64,000 nt of DNA from Glaciecola sp947496235 (GTDB taxonomy: Bacteria; Pseudomonadota; Gammaproteobacteria; Enterobacterales; Alteromonadaceae): the NCBI RefSeq assembly GCF_050306235.1, contig NZ_JBLWFH010000004.1, positions 260,442 to 324,441 on the forward strand, read 5' to 3'. The notes beneath the pieces were generated by a model that did not search any database, was not told the DNA's origin, and saw only the letters and a list, made by a program, of their open reading frames with translations. Made by a program: the position numbers and the translations under genes. This document shows positions 1-9,782 of the stretch, piece by piece. Position 1 is the stretch's first letter; each line of letters starts with the position of its first letter.

Positions 1-1
1 T

Positions 2-559
2 TCTAAAAACACTGTTGATACACTTTATGGCCCAGTTGATGCTGATATCTTTGCGATGTGTAAGGATATTCGACTACTTGTGCTAGATGTGGATGGAGTT
101 CTGTCTGACGGCTTTATCTATTTGGGTAACCAAAACGAAGAATTGAAAGCCTTTAATAGCAAGGATGGTTACGGCGTAAAAGCACTTGCAAATAACGGAG
201 TAGATATTGCTGTCATTACCGGCCGTCAGTCACAAATCGTCGAAAAAAGAATGACATCACTGCGCGCCAGATTTATTATACAAGGCGAAGAAGAAAAATA
301 TCAGGCACTACAATCATTGATGCAAACTCACGGAATTTCGCAACATGAAATAGCCAGTATAGGTGATGATGTACCAGATCTTGGTTTGTTTTCTTGTAGC
401 GCAATTAAAGTAGCCGTAGCAGATGCTCACCCTAGTGTTAAACAGCAAGCAAACTTCGTAACCTCTCTGCCGGGCGGTAAAGGTGCTGTGAGAGAGTTTT
501 GTGATTTAGTGTTACAATCGAAAGGGCTGCTTGATAAAATACATGGTGCTAGTATATGA
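2..559 (+). CDS. kdsC: 3-deoxy-D-manno-octulosonate 8-phosphate phosphatase KdsC, 5'-truncated by window edge
   Basis: HAD-family phosphatase that removes phosphate from KDO-8-phosphate to give KDO, the inner-core sugar of lipopolysaccharide. The first ATG in the window is at 56, but the frame is open back to the edge and encodes TLYGPVDADIFA, which matches the conserved N-terminus of KdsC (YGP then ADV in the E. coli protein). The true start therefore lies before the window and this entry is partial. The nucleophile motif DVDGVLSDG, the ITGR motif and the late motif IGDDVPDLG are all present, and the protein ends in a typical GGKGAVREFCDLVL tail. It overlaps lptC by 4 bases, so translation is probably coupled. 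The kdsC-lptCAB-rpoN order is standard for gammaproteobacteria. Confidence 0.96.
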   Translation, partial: SKNTVDTLYGPVDADIFAMCKDIRLLVLDVDGVLSDGFIYLGNQNEELKAFNSKDGYGVKALANNGVDIAVITGRQSQIVEKRMTSLRARFIIQGEEEKYQALQSLMQTHGISQHEIASIGDDVPDLGLFSCSAIKVAVADAHPSVKQQANFVTSLPGGKGAVREFCDLVLQSKGLLDKIHGASI

Positions 560-1116
560 ACAGAATTGGCTGGAGCATAGCGTTAATATTTTCAGCTGTT
601 ATTGGTCTGTATCTAGTGATTCTTTTTGATGAAGAAGAAGCAAAAACCAAAGCGAATGAAGATTTAATCGTTGTCCCAACCTATCAAGTCGTCAATTTGA
701 ATAGTAAAATATTTGATGATAATGGTATTTTGAGTCATCAGGTAGCAGCAACCAAAATGGAGCACTACCAGCCTTTGGGATTTATGGTATTTGATAACCC
801 GACTTACACTGTATACATGGAAACTGGTGAGCCTTGGCAAGTCACCGCTGAACAAGGTACCTTATACGAGAACAGTCGCATTCAACTAGAACGCAACGTC
901 AAAATACTAAATCTCAATGAGCAAGAGTATGTCAAAGAAATTAATACTCAATACATTGAAATTAATTTAAATGACAAAACCTTATTATCTGACGAACCTG
1001 TTGAAATTGTTGGTGAAAATTTTAACGTTAAGAGCATTGGCATTATAGGTAATCTAGCAACTCAAAAATATGAGCTTAAACAACATGTACGCACTTTTTA
1101 TTCTCCTCAAAGCTAG
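556..1116 (+). CDS. lptC: LPS export ABC transporter periplasmic protein LptC
   Basis: Bitopic inner-membrane protein that receives lipopolysaccharide from LptB2FG and hands it to LptA. One N-terminal transmembrane helix (about residues 5-23) is followed by an acidic linker and a periplasmic beta-jellyroll of the LptC/OstA type. The length of 186 residues is close to the 191 of E. coli. Its start overlaps kdsC by 4 bases and its end overlaps lptA by about 47 bases. Identification rests on topology plus invariant gene order; LptC sequences diverge strongly between genera. Confidence 0.93.
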   Translation: MNRIGWSIALIFSAVIGLYLVILFDEEEAKTKANEDLIVVPTYQVVNLNSKIFDDNGILSHQVAATKMEHYQPLGFMVFDNPTYTVYMETGEPWQVTAEQGTLYENSRIQLERNVKILNLNEQEYVKEINTQYIEINLNDKTLLSDEPVEIVGENFNVKSIGIIGNLATQKYELKQHVRTFYSPQS

Positions 1117-1681
1117 TGGTAAACGCTTGGTCAAATGCGTACCAGTGATCTGTCTTGGGCTTTGTCTTAGTTTTATGCTGAATGCCCAAGAGACCAGTCA
1201 AGAGCAGCAAGATAGCACTAGCTTTGATTCCATAGTGACAGATTTTCAAAAAGACATGAATATTCGCTCGGATGATCAAGAACTGGATGGTAAAGCAAAA
1301 ACCTCTATTTTGATCGATAACGTGGTGATTCAACAAGGTAGTCTGGAAATCAAAGCAGACCGAGTAGAAGCCGATGCATCTAAAGGTAACGAGGTTATTA
1401 CCGCCACCGGCAAACCAGCCAGCTATCGTCAAAGGCTTGAAGATGGCTCCTATGTAAGTGCGCTGGCAAATGCTATTGTATACAATGTCGCGACCAAGAC
1501 CATAACTTTAACCGGCAATGCTGAGATAACCAAAGATCAATCAAAAGTAACAGCCTCTTCTATAACTTACGACATGTTAAATGATAAAATCAATGCAAGC
1601 TCTGATGGTAACAATGAAGGCAAAGTAAATACTGTTATAAGCTTTGGTGACCAAGACGAAAACGACGAAGGTGTAAATTGA
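1070..1681 (+). CDS. lptA: Lipopolysaccharide transport periplasmic protein LptA
   Basis: Periplasmic bridge protein that polymerises between LptC and LptD to carry lipopolysaccharide across the periplasm. The N-terminus has a long basic stretch, then a hydrophobic core (CVPVICLGLCLSFML) and a likely signal-peptidase site after LNA near residue 39. The mature part has the OstA repeats (IDNVVIQQGSLEIKADRVEA, then VYNVATKTITLTGNAEI). The chosen ATG at 1070 lies inside lptC; an in-frame ATG at 1085 would shorten the n-region by five residues and is also plausible. The last bases overlap the TTG start of lptB. Confidence 0.94.
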   Translation: MSLNNMYALFILLKASGKRLVKCVPVICLGLCLSFMLNAQETSQEQQDSTSFDSIVTDFQKDMNIRSDDQELDGKAKTSILIDNVVIQQGSLEIKADRVEADASKGNEVITATGKPASYRQRLEDGSYVSALANAIVYNVATKTITLTGNAEITKDQSKVTASSITYDMLNDKINASSDGNNEGKVNTVISFGDQDENDEGVN

Positions 1682-2406
1682 GTAGTACCCTGTGTGCAAA
1701 ACATTTAGCGAAATCCTATAAGTCTAGACAGGTTGTTAGAGACGTTAGTTTGGAAGTGTCCACGGGGCAGATTGTTGGTCTCTTGGGCCCTAACGGCGCA
1801 GGAAAAACCACTACCTTCTATATGATTGTCGGCCTAGTCCCGCTAGACAAAGGCGAAATTTCCATCGACCAAAATGAGCTCACTTATCAACCTATGCATG
1901 AAAGAGCCAGACATGGCATTGGTTATCTTCCCCAAGAAGCATCCATTTTTAGAAAACTTTCTGTGTTTGAAAATATCATGGCGATTTTGCAAACTAGAAA
2001 AGAGCTTAGTGCTGAGCAGCGAGAACAGAAAGCCGATGAGCTTTTAGACGATTTTAACATCAATCATATCCGAAATAATTTAGGCATGAGTTTATCCGGT
2101 GGCGAGCGCCGCAGAGTAGAAATAGCAAGAGCTTTAGCCGCAAACCCCAAGTTTATTTTATTAGATGAGCCCTTCGCAGGTGTTGATCCTATTTCTGTTA
2201 GTGATATAAAGAAAATAATTTATCAGTTGAAAGAAAGAGGGATTGGTGTCTTAATCACCGATCATAATGTAAAAGAAACCTTAGATGTGTGTGAAACTGC
2301 ATACATTGTAAGCCATGGCTCTTTGATTGCTGCTGGTACAGCAGAAGAAGTATTAGCAAATCAAGAAGTTAGAGACGTTTATCTAGGAGAGCAGTTCTCT
2401 TTGTGA
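1678..2406 (+). CDS. lptB: LPS export ABC transporter ATP-binding protein LptB
   Basis: Cytoplasmic ATPase that powers extraction of lipopolysaccharide by LptFG, whose genes are far away at 35.6-37.8 kb. Walker A GPNGAGKTT is at residues 37-45. The Q-loop (YLPQEASIFRKLS), signature LSGGERRRVEIARAL, Walker B FILLDEPFAGVDP and switch histidine TDHNV all follow in order. The start is TTG, fused to the lptA stop as TTGA, which is typical translational coupling. 242 residues is the normal family length. Confidence 0.97.
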   Translation: MSSTLCAKHLAKSYKSRQVVRDVSLEVSTGQIVGLLGPNGAGKTTTFYMIVGLVPLDKGEISIDQNELTYQPMHERARHGIGYLPQEASIFRKLSVFENIMAILQTRKELSAEQREQKADELLDDFNINHIRNNLGMSLSGGERRRVEIARALAANPKFILLDEPFAGVDPISVSDIKKIIYQLKERGIGVLITDHNVKETLDVCETAYIVSHGSLIAAGTAEEVLANQEVRDVYLGEQFSL

Positions 2407-2474
2407 TAAAGTGGTTAACAACTTTTTAGCGAACTTAATGAAATCGCAATTTTTAGTGGAAGTGTAAAATAGTA

Positions 2475-3971
2475 ATGAAACCTTCGTTACAGCTTAAATT
2501 CAGTCAGCAGCTCACCATGACGCCGCAATTGCAGCAGGCAATTAAGTTATTGCAGTTATCCACTTTGGATCTTCAACAAGAAATTCAAGAAGCATTAGAA
2601 TCTAACCCGCTTTTAGAACTTACCGAACACAATCCCGAGCAAGACGGCAAACAACAGCTAGATAACAATATCGACAAAAATGTTGATAACAATGGAGAAA
2701 AGCTCACTGAATCAGCTTCTGCCAGGGAAGAAACCCTTGATAGCCATGATGCCCTAGAGAAAGGTGATATTCCTGATGATTTACCCGTGGATACTTCTTG
2801 GGATGAGTATTTAGGTTCTAGTTCGGCTCCTATCAAAATGGTGGGTTCAAATCCTGACGATGATTACGTATATCAAGGTGAAACCAGCGACTCCATTCAA
2901 GACCACCTGCTTTGGCAAATTGAAATGAGTCATTTTTCAGATAACGACAAAAGTATCGCTATCGCTATCATTGATTCCATTGACGAAGCTGGCTACCTCA
3001 CCGTAAGTTGTGAAGAGATTTTAGAATCGTTAGACAACGAAGAAATTGAACTTGATGAAGTTGAATGTGTATTAAAACGCATTCAACACTGTGACCCTGT
3101 AGGCTCAGGTGCCAGAAACGTACAAGAATGTTTGCTGATACAGCTAAATCAATTTCCTGTGGACACACCTTGGTTGAAAGAAGCAAGAGACTTAATTCAA
3201 GAATATTCAGACTTGCTTGGTGGTAAAGACTATCGCACCTTAATGCGAAAAACTAAATTGAAAGAGGAGCAACTGCGTGAAGTTATGAAGTTGCTTAAAA
3301 CGCTAAATCCGCGACCTGGTACAGCCATTTCAACCAAAGAACCAGAATATGTCATCCCTGATGTAAATGTGTACAAAAGCAAAGGCGTGTGGATGGTTGA
3401 ATTAAACAACGACGCCCTTCCTGCCCTTTCGGTCAATGACACTTACGCCAGTTTAGCGAAAACCACAAAAAACCCAACTGAGTCTCAATTTATAAAATCC
3501 CACCTGCAAGAAGCAAAGTGGTTTATAAAAAGTTTAGAATCACGAAACGAAACCTTATTAAAAGTGTCACATTGTATAGTGACAAGACAAAAAGAGTTTT
3601 TCGAAAAGGGACCTGAAAAAATGGTGCCCATGGTACTCAACGATGTAGCAGAGATGGTGGATATGCATGAATCGACAATTTCACGTGTTACCACCCAGAA
3701 ATATATGCATACACCTAGAGGTATTTTCGAACTGAAATATTTCTTCTCAAGTCATGTTGCAACGGACTCTGGCGAAAACGCCTCATCTACTGCAATTAGA
3801 GCTTTGATTAAGAAATTAGTGGCTGCAGAGCCTGCGGCTAAGCCACTGAGTGATAGCAAAATTGCGCAGTTGCTCGCAGAGCAAGGAATTCAAGTTGCTC
3901 GGCGAACCATTGCAAAATACCGGGAATCGTTAAACATTCCCCCATCAAACCAACGTAAGAGTCTGATCTAA
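2475..3971 (+). CDS. rpoN: RNA polymerase sigma-54 factor RpoN
   Basis: Alternative sigma factor for enhancer-dependent promoters (nitrogen assimilation, motility and similar). The glutamine/leucine-rich activator-interacting region I lies at residues 1-50, followed by an acidic linker (about 55-125), the core-binding domain, the HTH (EMVDMHESTISRVTT) and the RpoN box ARRTIAKYRE at 475-484. 498 residues is normal. It follows lptB after a 68-base gap and precedes hpf and the nitrogen PTS genes, the usual arrangement. Confidence 0.97.
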   Translation: MKPSLQLKFSQQLTMTPQLQQAIKLLQLSTLDLQQEIQEALESNPLLELTEHNPEQDGKQQLDNNIDKNVDNNGEKLTESASAREETLDSHDALEKGDIPDDLPVDTSWDEYLGSSSAPIKMVGSNPDDDYVYQGETSDSIQDHLLWQIEMSHFSDNDKSIAIAIIDSIDEAGYLTVSCEEILESLDNEEIELDEVECVLKRIQHCDPVGSGARNVQECLLIQLNQFPVDTPWLKEARDLIQEYSDLLGGKDYRTLMRKTKLKEEQLREVMKLLKTLNPRPGTAISTKEPEYVIPDVNVYKSKGVWMVELNNDALPALSVNDTYASLAKTTKNPTESQFIKSHLQEAKWFIKSLESRNETLLKVSHCIVTRQKEFFEKGPEKMVPMVLNDVAEMVDMHESTISRVTTQKYMHTPRGIFELKYFFSSHVATDSGENASSTAIRALIKKLVAAEPAAKPLSDSKIAQLLAEQGIQVARRTIAKYRESLNIPPSNQRKSLI

Positions 3972-4001
3972 GACTTATACAACAAAAGAGGGCCTAGCAT
4001 T

Positions 4002-4289
4002 ATGCAAATTAACCTAACTGGTCATCACGTTGAAATCACTGATTCTCTTCGTAATTATGTAGATACTAAGTTTGAAAAGTTGGAACGTCATTTTGATCAC
4101 ATCAATAATGTTCATGTGATTTTAAATGTGGAAAAGTTGAATCAAAAAGCAGAAGCCACGTTACACTTGAACGGTGGTCAAATATTTGCTGATTCAGAGC
4201 ATACCGACATGTATGCAGCCATTGACTCGCTGATAGATAAATTGGATCGACAAGTCATCAAACACAAAGAGAAACTAAAACGCCACTAA
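4002..4289 (+). CDS. hpf: Ribosome hibernation promoting factor, short form (HPF/YfiA family)
   Basis: Small protein that binds the 30S decoding region in stationary phase and promotes 100S dimers. The family pattern is complete: INLTGHHVEITDSLRNYVDTKF at the start, FDHINNVHVILNVEK in the middle, and MYAAIDSLIDKLDRQVIKHKEK near the end. At 95 residues it is the short gamma-proteobacterial form without the C-terminal dimerisation domain of long HPF. A GAGGG-type ribosome site lies about 9 bases before the ATG. It lies between rpoN and ptsN as in E. coli. Confidence 0.95.
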   Translation: MQINLTGHHVEITDSLRNYVDTKFEKLERHFDHINNVHVILNVEKLNQKAEATLHLNGGQIFADSEHTDMYAAIDSLIDKLDRQVIKHKEKLKRH

Positions 4290-4296
4290 GTGTTGT

Positions 4297-4740
4297 ATGA
4301 TAATTTCAGACATAATTTCACTTGACCGCACCAAATGTGCGGTTGAGTGCCAAAGCAAAAAACGAATTTTAGAAATCATCAGCGAGATTGCGGTAAAACA
4401 AAATCCCTCACTCGATCAAGTTGATGTGCTTAATAGTTTATTAAGCCGCGAAAAAATGGGCAGCACAGGCATTGGCAACGGCATTGCAATTCCTCATGGT
4501 CGCATAAGCGGAATCGACAATGTAATGGCCATTATTGTGACCAGTGATTCAGGCATAGACTTTGATGCTATCGATAATCGCCCGGTGGATATTTTCTTCG
4601 CTATTTTAGTCCCCAAGGAACAAGCCGAAAAACACCTCGCATCTTTAGCCGCTATTGCTAGAAAATTAGGTAATAAAGATATTGTTAAAGCGATACGCAG
4701 TGCTGAAAATAAAAATCAAATAATTGCCGCATTAGCCTAA
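4297..4740 (+). CDS. ptsN: PTS IIA-like nitrogen regulatory protein PtsN (EIIA-Ntr)
   Basis: Phosphocarrier at the end of the nitrogen-related PTS (PtsP, Npr, PtsN), a regulatory chain affecting potassium transport and nitrogen/carbon balance rather than sugar uptake. Fructose-type IIA domain; the phosphorylated histidine is His67 in GIAIPHGR. 147 residues is close to family length. It begins 7 bases after the hpf stop and precedes rapZ and npr. Confidence 0.95.
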   Translation: MIISDIISLDRTKCAVECQSKKRILEIISEIAVKQNPSLDQVDVLNSLLSREKMGSTGIGNGIAIPHGRISGIDNVMAIIVTSDSGIDFDAIDNRPVDIFFAILVPKEQAEKHLASLAAIARKLGNKDIVKAIRSAENKNQIIAALA

Positions 4741-4801
4741 CATTTCATTTCTTTGTGGTAAGCTAGGAAAAAGTTGCAACTGGCAAAGTGGACTAGCAGT
4801 A

Positions 4802-5680
4802 ATGAAATTACTTATCATCAGTGGCCGCTCAGGGTCAGGAAAATCAATCGCGCTGCGAGCGCTCGAAGATTTGGGTTACTACTGTGTTGACAATATTCCC
4901 GTCAACCTTCTCCCAACATTAGTAAACGCCATCACCGACGAATATGACCAGGTCGCAGTGAGTATTGATGTGCGCAACCTTCCTAGAGTACAAGAAGAGG
5001 TTGGCGACGTACTTGATTACTTACCGTCTTTTTGGGAAGTCACCATAATCTTTTTAGATGCCAGTGATGACGTATTGATTAAACGTTACAGCGAGACTCG
5101 TCGTTTACATCCATTGTTTAAACTCAGTAACAGTTTGACCGAAGCTATTCAAACAGAACGAGAAATATTAGCCCCTGTTGCTGAAAGTGCAGATTTAACC
5201 ATTAATACAGACCATTTGTCGGTGCATGAACTGGCTGAATTAGTCAGAGAAAGAGTACTTGGTAAAAAAACCACAGATTTAGTCATTGTATTTGAATCCT
5301 TTGGCTTTAAATATGGTTTACCCAAAGACTCAGATTATGTATTCGACGTAAGATTTCTGCCTAACCCTCATTGGGACCCCGATTTACGCCCGCTAACTGG
5401 ATTAGACGGTCCTGTGGAAGTGTTTTTAGCCGGGCAACCCTTAGTGATGAAATTCATCTGGCAAGTTCAAAACTTGATCACCACTTGGCTACCACACTTA
5501 GAGCGAAATAATAGAAGTTATGTAACCATTTCTATCGGCTGTACAGGTGGTCAACATCGTTCCGTATTTGTGGCGCAATCTTTGGCTGATGCATTCAGTG
5601 CCAGTCATGGCGATGTGCAAATAAAGCACCGAGAACTAAAGCGCGTTAAGGGTGAAACTAACCCCATGAAATTGGTATAA
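4802..5680 (+). CDS. rapZ: RNase adapter protein RapZ
   Basis: Nucleotide-binding adapter that in Enterobacteria presents small RNA GlmZ to RNase E and so controls glucosamine-6-phosphate synthase. Walker A GRSGSGKS is at residues 8-15; the C-terminal domain has the conserved VDVRFLPNPHW-like segment (FDVRFLPNPHWDPDLRPLTG) and the IGCTGGQHRSVF loop. 292 residues is standard. Whether this organism has GlmY/GlmZ cannot be seen here; the RNase-adapter role is taken from the family. Confidence 0.94.
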   Translation: MKLLIISGRSGSGKSIALRALEDLGYYCVDNIPVNLLPTLVNAITDEYDQVAVSIDVRNLPRVQEEVGDVLDYLPSFWEVTIIFLDASDDVLIKRYSETRRLHPLFKLSNSLTEAIQTEREILAPVAESADLTINTDHLSVHELAELVRERVLGKKTTDLVIVFESFGFKYGLPKDSDYVFDVRFLPNPHWDPDLRPLTGLDGPVEVFLAGQPLVMKFIWQVQNLITTWLPHLERNNRSYVTISIGCTGGQHRSVFVAQSLADAFSASHGDVQIKHRELKRVKGETNPMKLV

Positions 5681-5689
5681 GGATTACAT

Positions 5690-5962
5690 ATGCAGATTCG
5701 ACGCAACGTCACCATTGTCAATAAACTAGGTCTGCACGCAAGAGCCGCCACTAAGTTGGTGCAACTTGCTAATCAACATCAATCACAGATCACCCTGACA
5801 CAAGGCGATAATACAGCGCCTGCTGACAGTGTTCTAGCGCTCATGATGCTTGAAAGTAGTCAAGGTAAAACGGTCGAAGTTTTATGTGACGGAGATGACG
5901 CTGAAGAGGCTATGGAAGCCATAGTTTCGCTTATTCAGAATAAATTTGACGAACAAGAATAA
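5690..5962 (+). CDS. npr: HPr-like phosphocarrier of the nitrogen PTS (NPr)
   Basis: HPr-family phosphocarrier that passes phosphate from PtsP (EI-Ntr) to PtsN. The active-site histidine is His16 in NKLGLHARAATK. The second conserved block, DSVLALMMLESSQGKTVEV, is also present. 90 residues. It starts 9 bases after the rapZ stop and closes the rpoN-hpf-ptsN-rapZ-npr cluster. Also named ptsO in some species. Confidence 0.94.
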   Translation: MQIRRNVTIVNKLGLHARAATKLVQLANQHQSQITLTQGDNTAPADSVLALMMLESSQGKTVEVLCDGDDAEEAMEAIVSLIQNKFDEQE

Positions 5963-6042
5963 ATCTAAAGAAATCAAAGATTCACAGCACATTTTTAATA
6001 ATTAATGGTATAATCTTGGAAAAATAATCAAGGGGAGATTGT

Positions 6043-7404
6043 ATGTCTGAGACAGTAGAAGCGTTGTCAAATACGCAAGAACGACTCGACTACATATCTC
6101 AAGCCTTATCTGCTGGCGCTTTTGTTCGCGTACGCAGAGTACTCCTTGAATTACCCGCCAGTGATGTTGCTCACTTATTAGAATCTAGTCCAACCAAAAC
6201 CCGTGATGACTTATGGCAATTAATTGATGCTGACTTTCATGGTGAAGTATTAGAAGAGCTTTCCGAGGATGTTCGTAACGGTATCATTTCGAAAATGATG
6301 CCTGCTAGTGTAGTGGACGCACTAGAAGACATGGACACCGATGATCTGGCAGAAACTTTAAGTACCTTGCCAGAAGACGTCTTACAATCCATTTTGGCGT
6401 CTATGGACGCTCAAGATCGTCTGCGCGCTGAGAAGGCCCTATCTTACGGCGAAGATACTGCCGGTTTCATCATGAATACCGACACCATTACGTTGCGCTC
6501 AGACGTTACCATTGACGTGGTGCTTCGCTATTTACGATTGAAATCCGAATTACCCGAAAACACAGATACACTCTATGTAGTCAGTCGACAAGACCACTTG
6601 TTAGGTACAGTGCCACTTTCTCGTTTGCTAACCACCCACCCTGACGTCACTGTCGAGGAGATAATGGATGATGAAGCTGAAGCAATCCTAGTGGATATGC
6701 CAGAGAGTGAAGTAGCCAGTATGTTCGAGCGTTACAATTGGCTTTCTGCGCCCGTTGTCGATGATGAAAATATACTCGTTGGACGTATAACCATTGATGA
6801 CGTGGTCGACATTATTCGTGAAGACGCTGAACACTCCATGATGAGTATGGCCGGTCTTGATGATGAAGAAGATACCTTTGCACCAGTTGGTCAAAGTACC
6901 AAACGCCGTTCGGTATGGTTAGGCGTTAATCTACTTACCGCGTTATTGGCTGCGGCCGTGAGTGATTTGTTTGAATCTACCTTAAGCCAATTAGCCGTTT
7001 TGGCTATACTTAACACCATAGTACCAAGCATGGGCGGCGTGGCAGGAAATCAAACATTAACCTTGGTAATCCGTGGTATGGCGTTAGGCCATGTTAGCGC
7101 ATCTAACTCCTTATGGTTAGTACGCAAAGAGCTTGCTATAGGCTTTTTGAACGGTTTAATTTGGGCCGTTTTAATAGCCGGAGTAATAGCCATATGGAAG
7201 CAAGATTTCGCTCTTGGTGGTGTGATTGCTTTTGCCATGATGATGAACATGTTAGCCGCAGGTTTATCTGGTGCGACCTTGCCCATCATCATGAAGAAAC
7301 TAAAAATCGATCCGGCCTTAGCTGGAAGCGTCATTTTGACCACAATCACAGATGTTGTGGGGATTTTCACCTTCCTTGGTACAGCAACTTTATTCTTGGT
7401 TTAA
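6043..7404 (+). CDS. mgtE: Magnesium transporter MgtE
   Basis: Mg2+ channel/transporter of the inner membrane. The N-terminal MgtE_N superhelix covers about residues 20-130, two CBS domains about 135-260 act as the cytoplasmic magnesium sensor, and five membrane helices fill residues 285-453 with the family pore signature PSMGGVAGNQTLTLVIRGMALG. 453 residues is normal. AGGGGAGA just before the ATG is a strong ribosome site. It often follows the rpoN-ptsN cluster in marine gammaproteobacteria. It converges with arcB, only 23 bases between stops. Confidence 0.95.
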   Translation: MSETVEALSNTQERLDYISQALSAGAFVRVRRVLLELPASDVAHLLESSPTKTRDDLWQLIDADFHGEVLEELSEDVRNGIISKMMPASVVDALEDMDTDDLAETLSTLPEDVLQSILASMDAQDRLRAEKALSYGEDTAGFIMNTDTITLRSDVTIDVVLRYLRLKSELPENTDTLYVVSRQDHLLGTVPLSRLLTTHPDVTVEEIMDDEAEAILVDMPESEVASMFERYNWLSAPVVDDENILVGRITIDDVVDIIREDAEHSMMSMAGLDDEEDTFAPVGQSTKRRSVWLGVNLLTALLAAAVSDLFESTLSQLAVLAILNTIVPSMGGVAGNQTLTLVIRGMALGHVSASNSLWLVRKELAIGFLNGLIWAVLIAGVIAIWKQDFALGGVIAFAMMMNMLAAGLSGATLPIIMKKLKIDPALAGSVILTTITDVVGIFTFLGTATLFLV

Positions 7405-7427
7405 CAAGATTAAAGCTTGGTTATCTT

Positions 7428-9782
7428 TTAATCATCAATCTGCTGTTCGTTTAACCACTTGGATAAAACTTTTGTATCCTGCTCTATGGCCATATCGAGT
7501 TGCTCAACCCAGTCATGGACGTTTTCCCACCAAGTTGGATGGTCGCCCTGCTGTATCTGATTAGCACTTGCCTGTACACGACTAAGCCCAACTGAACCTG
7601 CAGCACCTTTAATTTTATGTGCTTGTGAGCATACTTCGTCTTTATCTTCAGCGGCTAAAGAATCTTTCAAGTGCTCCATGTACTCTGGAATTTTTTCGTT
7701 GAATACTTGCAAGCTGGTAAACACCATTGACTCGCCAATGGTATCGAGCAACATGGTCAACATTTCAGAATCAATGACTTTCGGTGAAGACTGTTTAATT
7801 TCGATTCTATCCACTACAGAATCAGGTCCATCTAATAAATCGTCTGAGGCAAACAACTCGTTGAATACTTGTATGACGCGACTTTTCTTTATAGGTTTGG
7901 CAATGACATCATCCATGCCATTTTTCAGATACTCTTCGCGGGTTTTTATTACGTTAGCCGTTAACGCAACTATAGGTGTATGTAACACCAAATCTTCTTC
8001 TAACAAGGTTCTGGCCACGTCGAAGCCTGTCATATCAGGTAATTGAATGTCGAGTAATATCAAATCAAAATCATGCTCTTTTACTTGATCAATCGCCTCC
8101 TGCCCTGTCATTGCCACACTTACATGCTGTCCTAACTTTTCAAGTAAGGCTTTGGCCACCATGACATTGAGTTCAATGTCTTCAACCAAAAGAATATTTA
8201 ATCCTGATACTCTTAGTTCTTCCAAATTCATGTGAGAGGTAGATATTTTTACCGGTAGAGTAATCTCAAATACAGTACCTTTATTCAATTCACTGTTAAC
8301 TTGGATACGACCACCCATTTTATCCACCATTTGCTTACAGATAGCCAATCCAATACCTGTGCCTGTGGCAGCTTGAAAATCGTCTCTTTGCACTTGGTAA
8401 TACATAGCGAAAATTTTATCTAATTCGCTTTTCGCAATGCCTATTCCCGTATCCTGAATGGTAAAGGTGATGTCAGCCGTTGTATCACTCGTCATCTCTG
8501 ACTTCATGGTTAAAGACACCGAACCTTTTGGGGTAAACTTCACAGCATTGTAAAGCATGTTCCATAATACTTGGCGTAAGCGAGTGCCATCAGCTTCAAA
8601 ACCTACGGGCACAGGCTCAACGATTTCGTGATGGAATTTAAGATTTTTATCAACTGCCAATAACTTGATAATGCTGGCTATTTCATTGACAAAATTCTTA
8701 GTATTAACGGATTTAAGTTGAATTTCGACTTTATCTCTATCTAACTTATCAAGATCAATAATATCGTTGAAAATGTTACCCAAGGTGATGGCACTAGCAT
8801 AAATGGTGCTGACCCACTCAAATTGCTCATTGCTGAGTTCTGTGTCTCTGAGCATTCGACTTAACCCAACAATGCCGTTTAAGGGAGTACGCAATTCATG
8901 GGAAATGGTGGCAATGAACTTGGTTTTATCTTGGCTAGCACGCTCGATAGCTTGTTGAGAACGCATGCGGTCGGTCATATCTCGCCCAAAAGCTAAGAGT
9001 CCTAATCGATGGCCATCGGCATCGTAAAAAGGCACTTTGCGCATTTCGTAATAGCGTTTTTTACCGTCAGCGAATCGCAACCAAAGCTCTTCTGTAATAC
9101 TGGTATTTTTTTCTAATACTTCATGATCTGAAGCTACTACTTGGCTGGCTAAGTCTTCGTCATAAACCTCGTGGGGGGTTAACCCAAATAATTCCTCTTC
9201 AGTTTTACCTGTTAAGGCTTCGGCTACCTTATTACAGCCAGCAAACCGTCCCTCTTCGTTGCGGTAGTATATTAAATCAGGCGATGCGTCTATTATAGAG
9301 CGTGTGAGTGTTGAAAGGCGTCTTGCTTGTAATTCCTGATCCGATTTTTCTTTAATTTGCCTTTCTAGCTCGGTAAACATTTTTTCCCGTTCGAGCTGAG
9401 CATTTTTTCGCTGTTCAATTTCATAATTCAATTGGCGAATATTGTTTTGAAGTTCACGATTCAAAATTACATCGTGGCGGCGTAAACGTTCCAGTTGCGA
9501 CACTGCTTCTTCTAAATTAATGCGCGAATGTTCTAATTGCTTAATCAATTTACTAAAGAAATAAACCAACAATGGTGCGCTTACGAGCGTTAATACAAAT
9601 GCACTAATAAAGTCGGCGGTTTCAATGTCACTGCCCATCGCCGTTCTAATGATATAACTTCCAACCAATGAAAATACCAGTAGCAATAGCACAAATAGAA
9701 CACTGACCTTAATGGTGCCCCATTTATCTACAAACTTTGCGAATTTGATAGCCCAGGAATTGGCTGGTTGTTTGATTAACAT
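7428..9782 (-). CDS. arcB: Aerobic respiration control hybrid sensor kinase ArcB
   Basis: Tripartite sensor kinase that phosphorylates ArcA when the quinone pool is reduced. Two N-terminal membrane helices (about residues 25-47 and 57-77) are joined by a short loop, then a coiled coil (85-150), a PAS domain (about 155-270), a HisKA domain with His295 in SHELRTP, an HATPase domain with G-boxes, a receiver domain (LILLDIQLPDM) and a C-terminal HPt domain (AHKIKGAAGSVG). The order and the 784-residue length match E. coli ArcB (778). It is not linked to arcA here. Confidence 0.94.
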   Translation of the reverse strand: MLIKQPANSWAIKFAKFVDKWGTIKVSVLFVLLLLVFSLVGSYIIRTAMGSDIETADFISAFVLTLVSAPLLVYFFSKLIKQLEHSRINLEEAVSQLERLRRHDVILNRELQNNIRQLNYEIEQRKNAQLEREKMFTELERQIKEKSDQELQARRLSTLTRSIIDASPDLIYYRNEEGRFAGCNKVAEALTGKTEEELFGLTPHEVYDEDLASQVVASDHEVLEKNTSITEELWLRFADGKKRYYEMRKVPFYDADGHRLGLLAFGRDMTDRMRSQQAIERASQDKTKFIATISHELRTPLNGIVGLSRMLRDTELSNEQFEWVSTIYASAITLGNIFNDIIDLDKLDRDKVEIQLKSVNTKNFVNEIASIIKLLAVDKNLKFHHEIVEPVPVGFEADGTRLRQVLWNMLYNAVKFTPKGSVSLTMKSEMTSDTTADITFTIQDTGIGIAKSELDKIFAMYYQVQRDDFQAATGTGIGLAICKQMVDKMGGRIQVNSELNKGTVFEITLPVKISTSHMNLEELRVSGLNILLVEDIELNVMVAKALLEKLGQHVSVAMTGQEAIDQVKEHDFDLILLDIQLPDMTGFDVARTLLEEDLVLHTPIVALTANVIKTREEYLKNGMDDVIAKPIKKSRVIQVFNELFASDDLLDGPDSVVDRIEIKQSSPKVIDSEMLTMLLDTIGESMVFTSLQVFNEKIPEYMEHLKDSLAAEDKDEVCSQAHKIKGAAGSVGLSRVQASANQIQQGDHPTWWENVHDWVEQLDMAIEQDTKVLSKWLNEQQIDD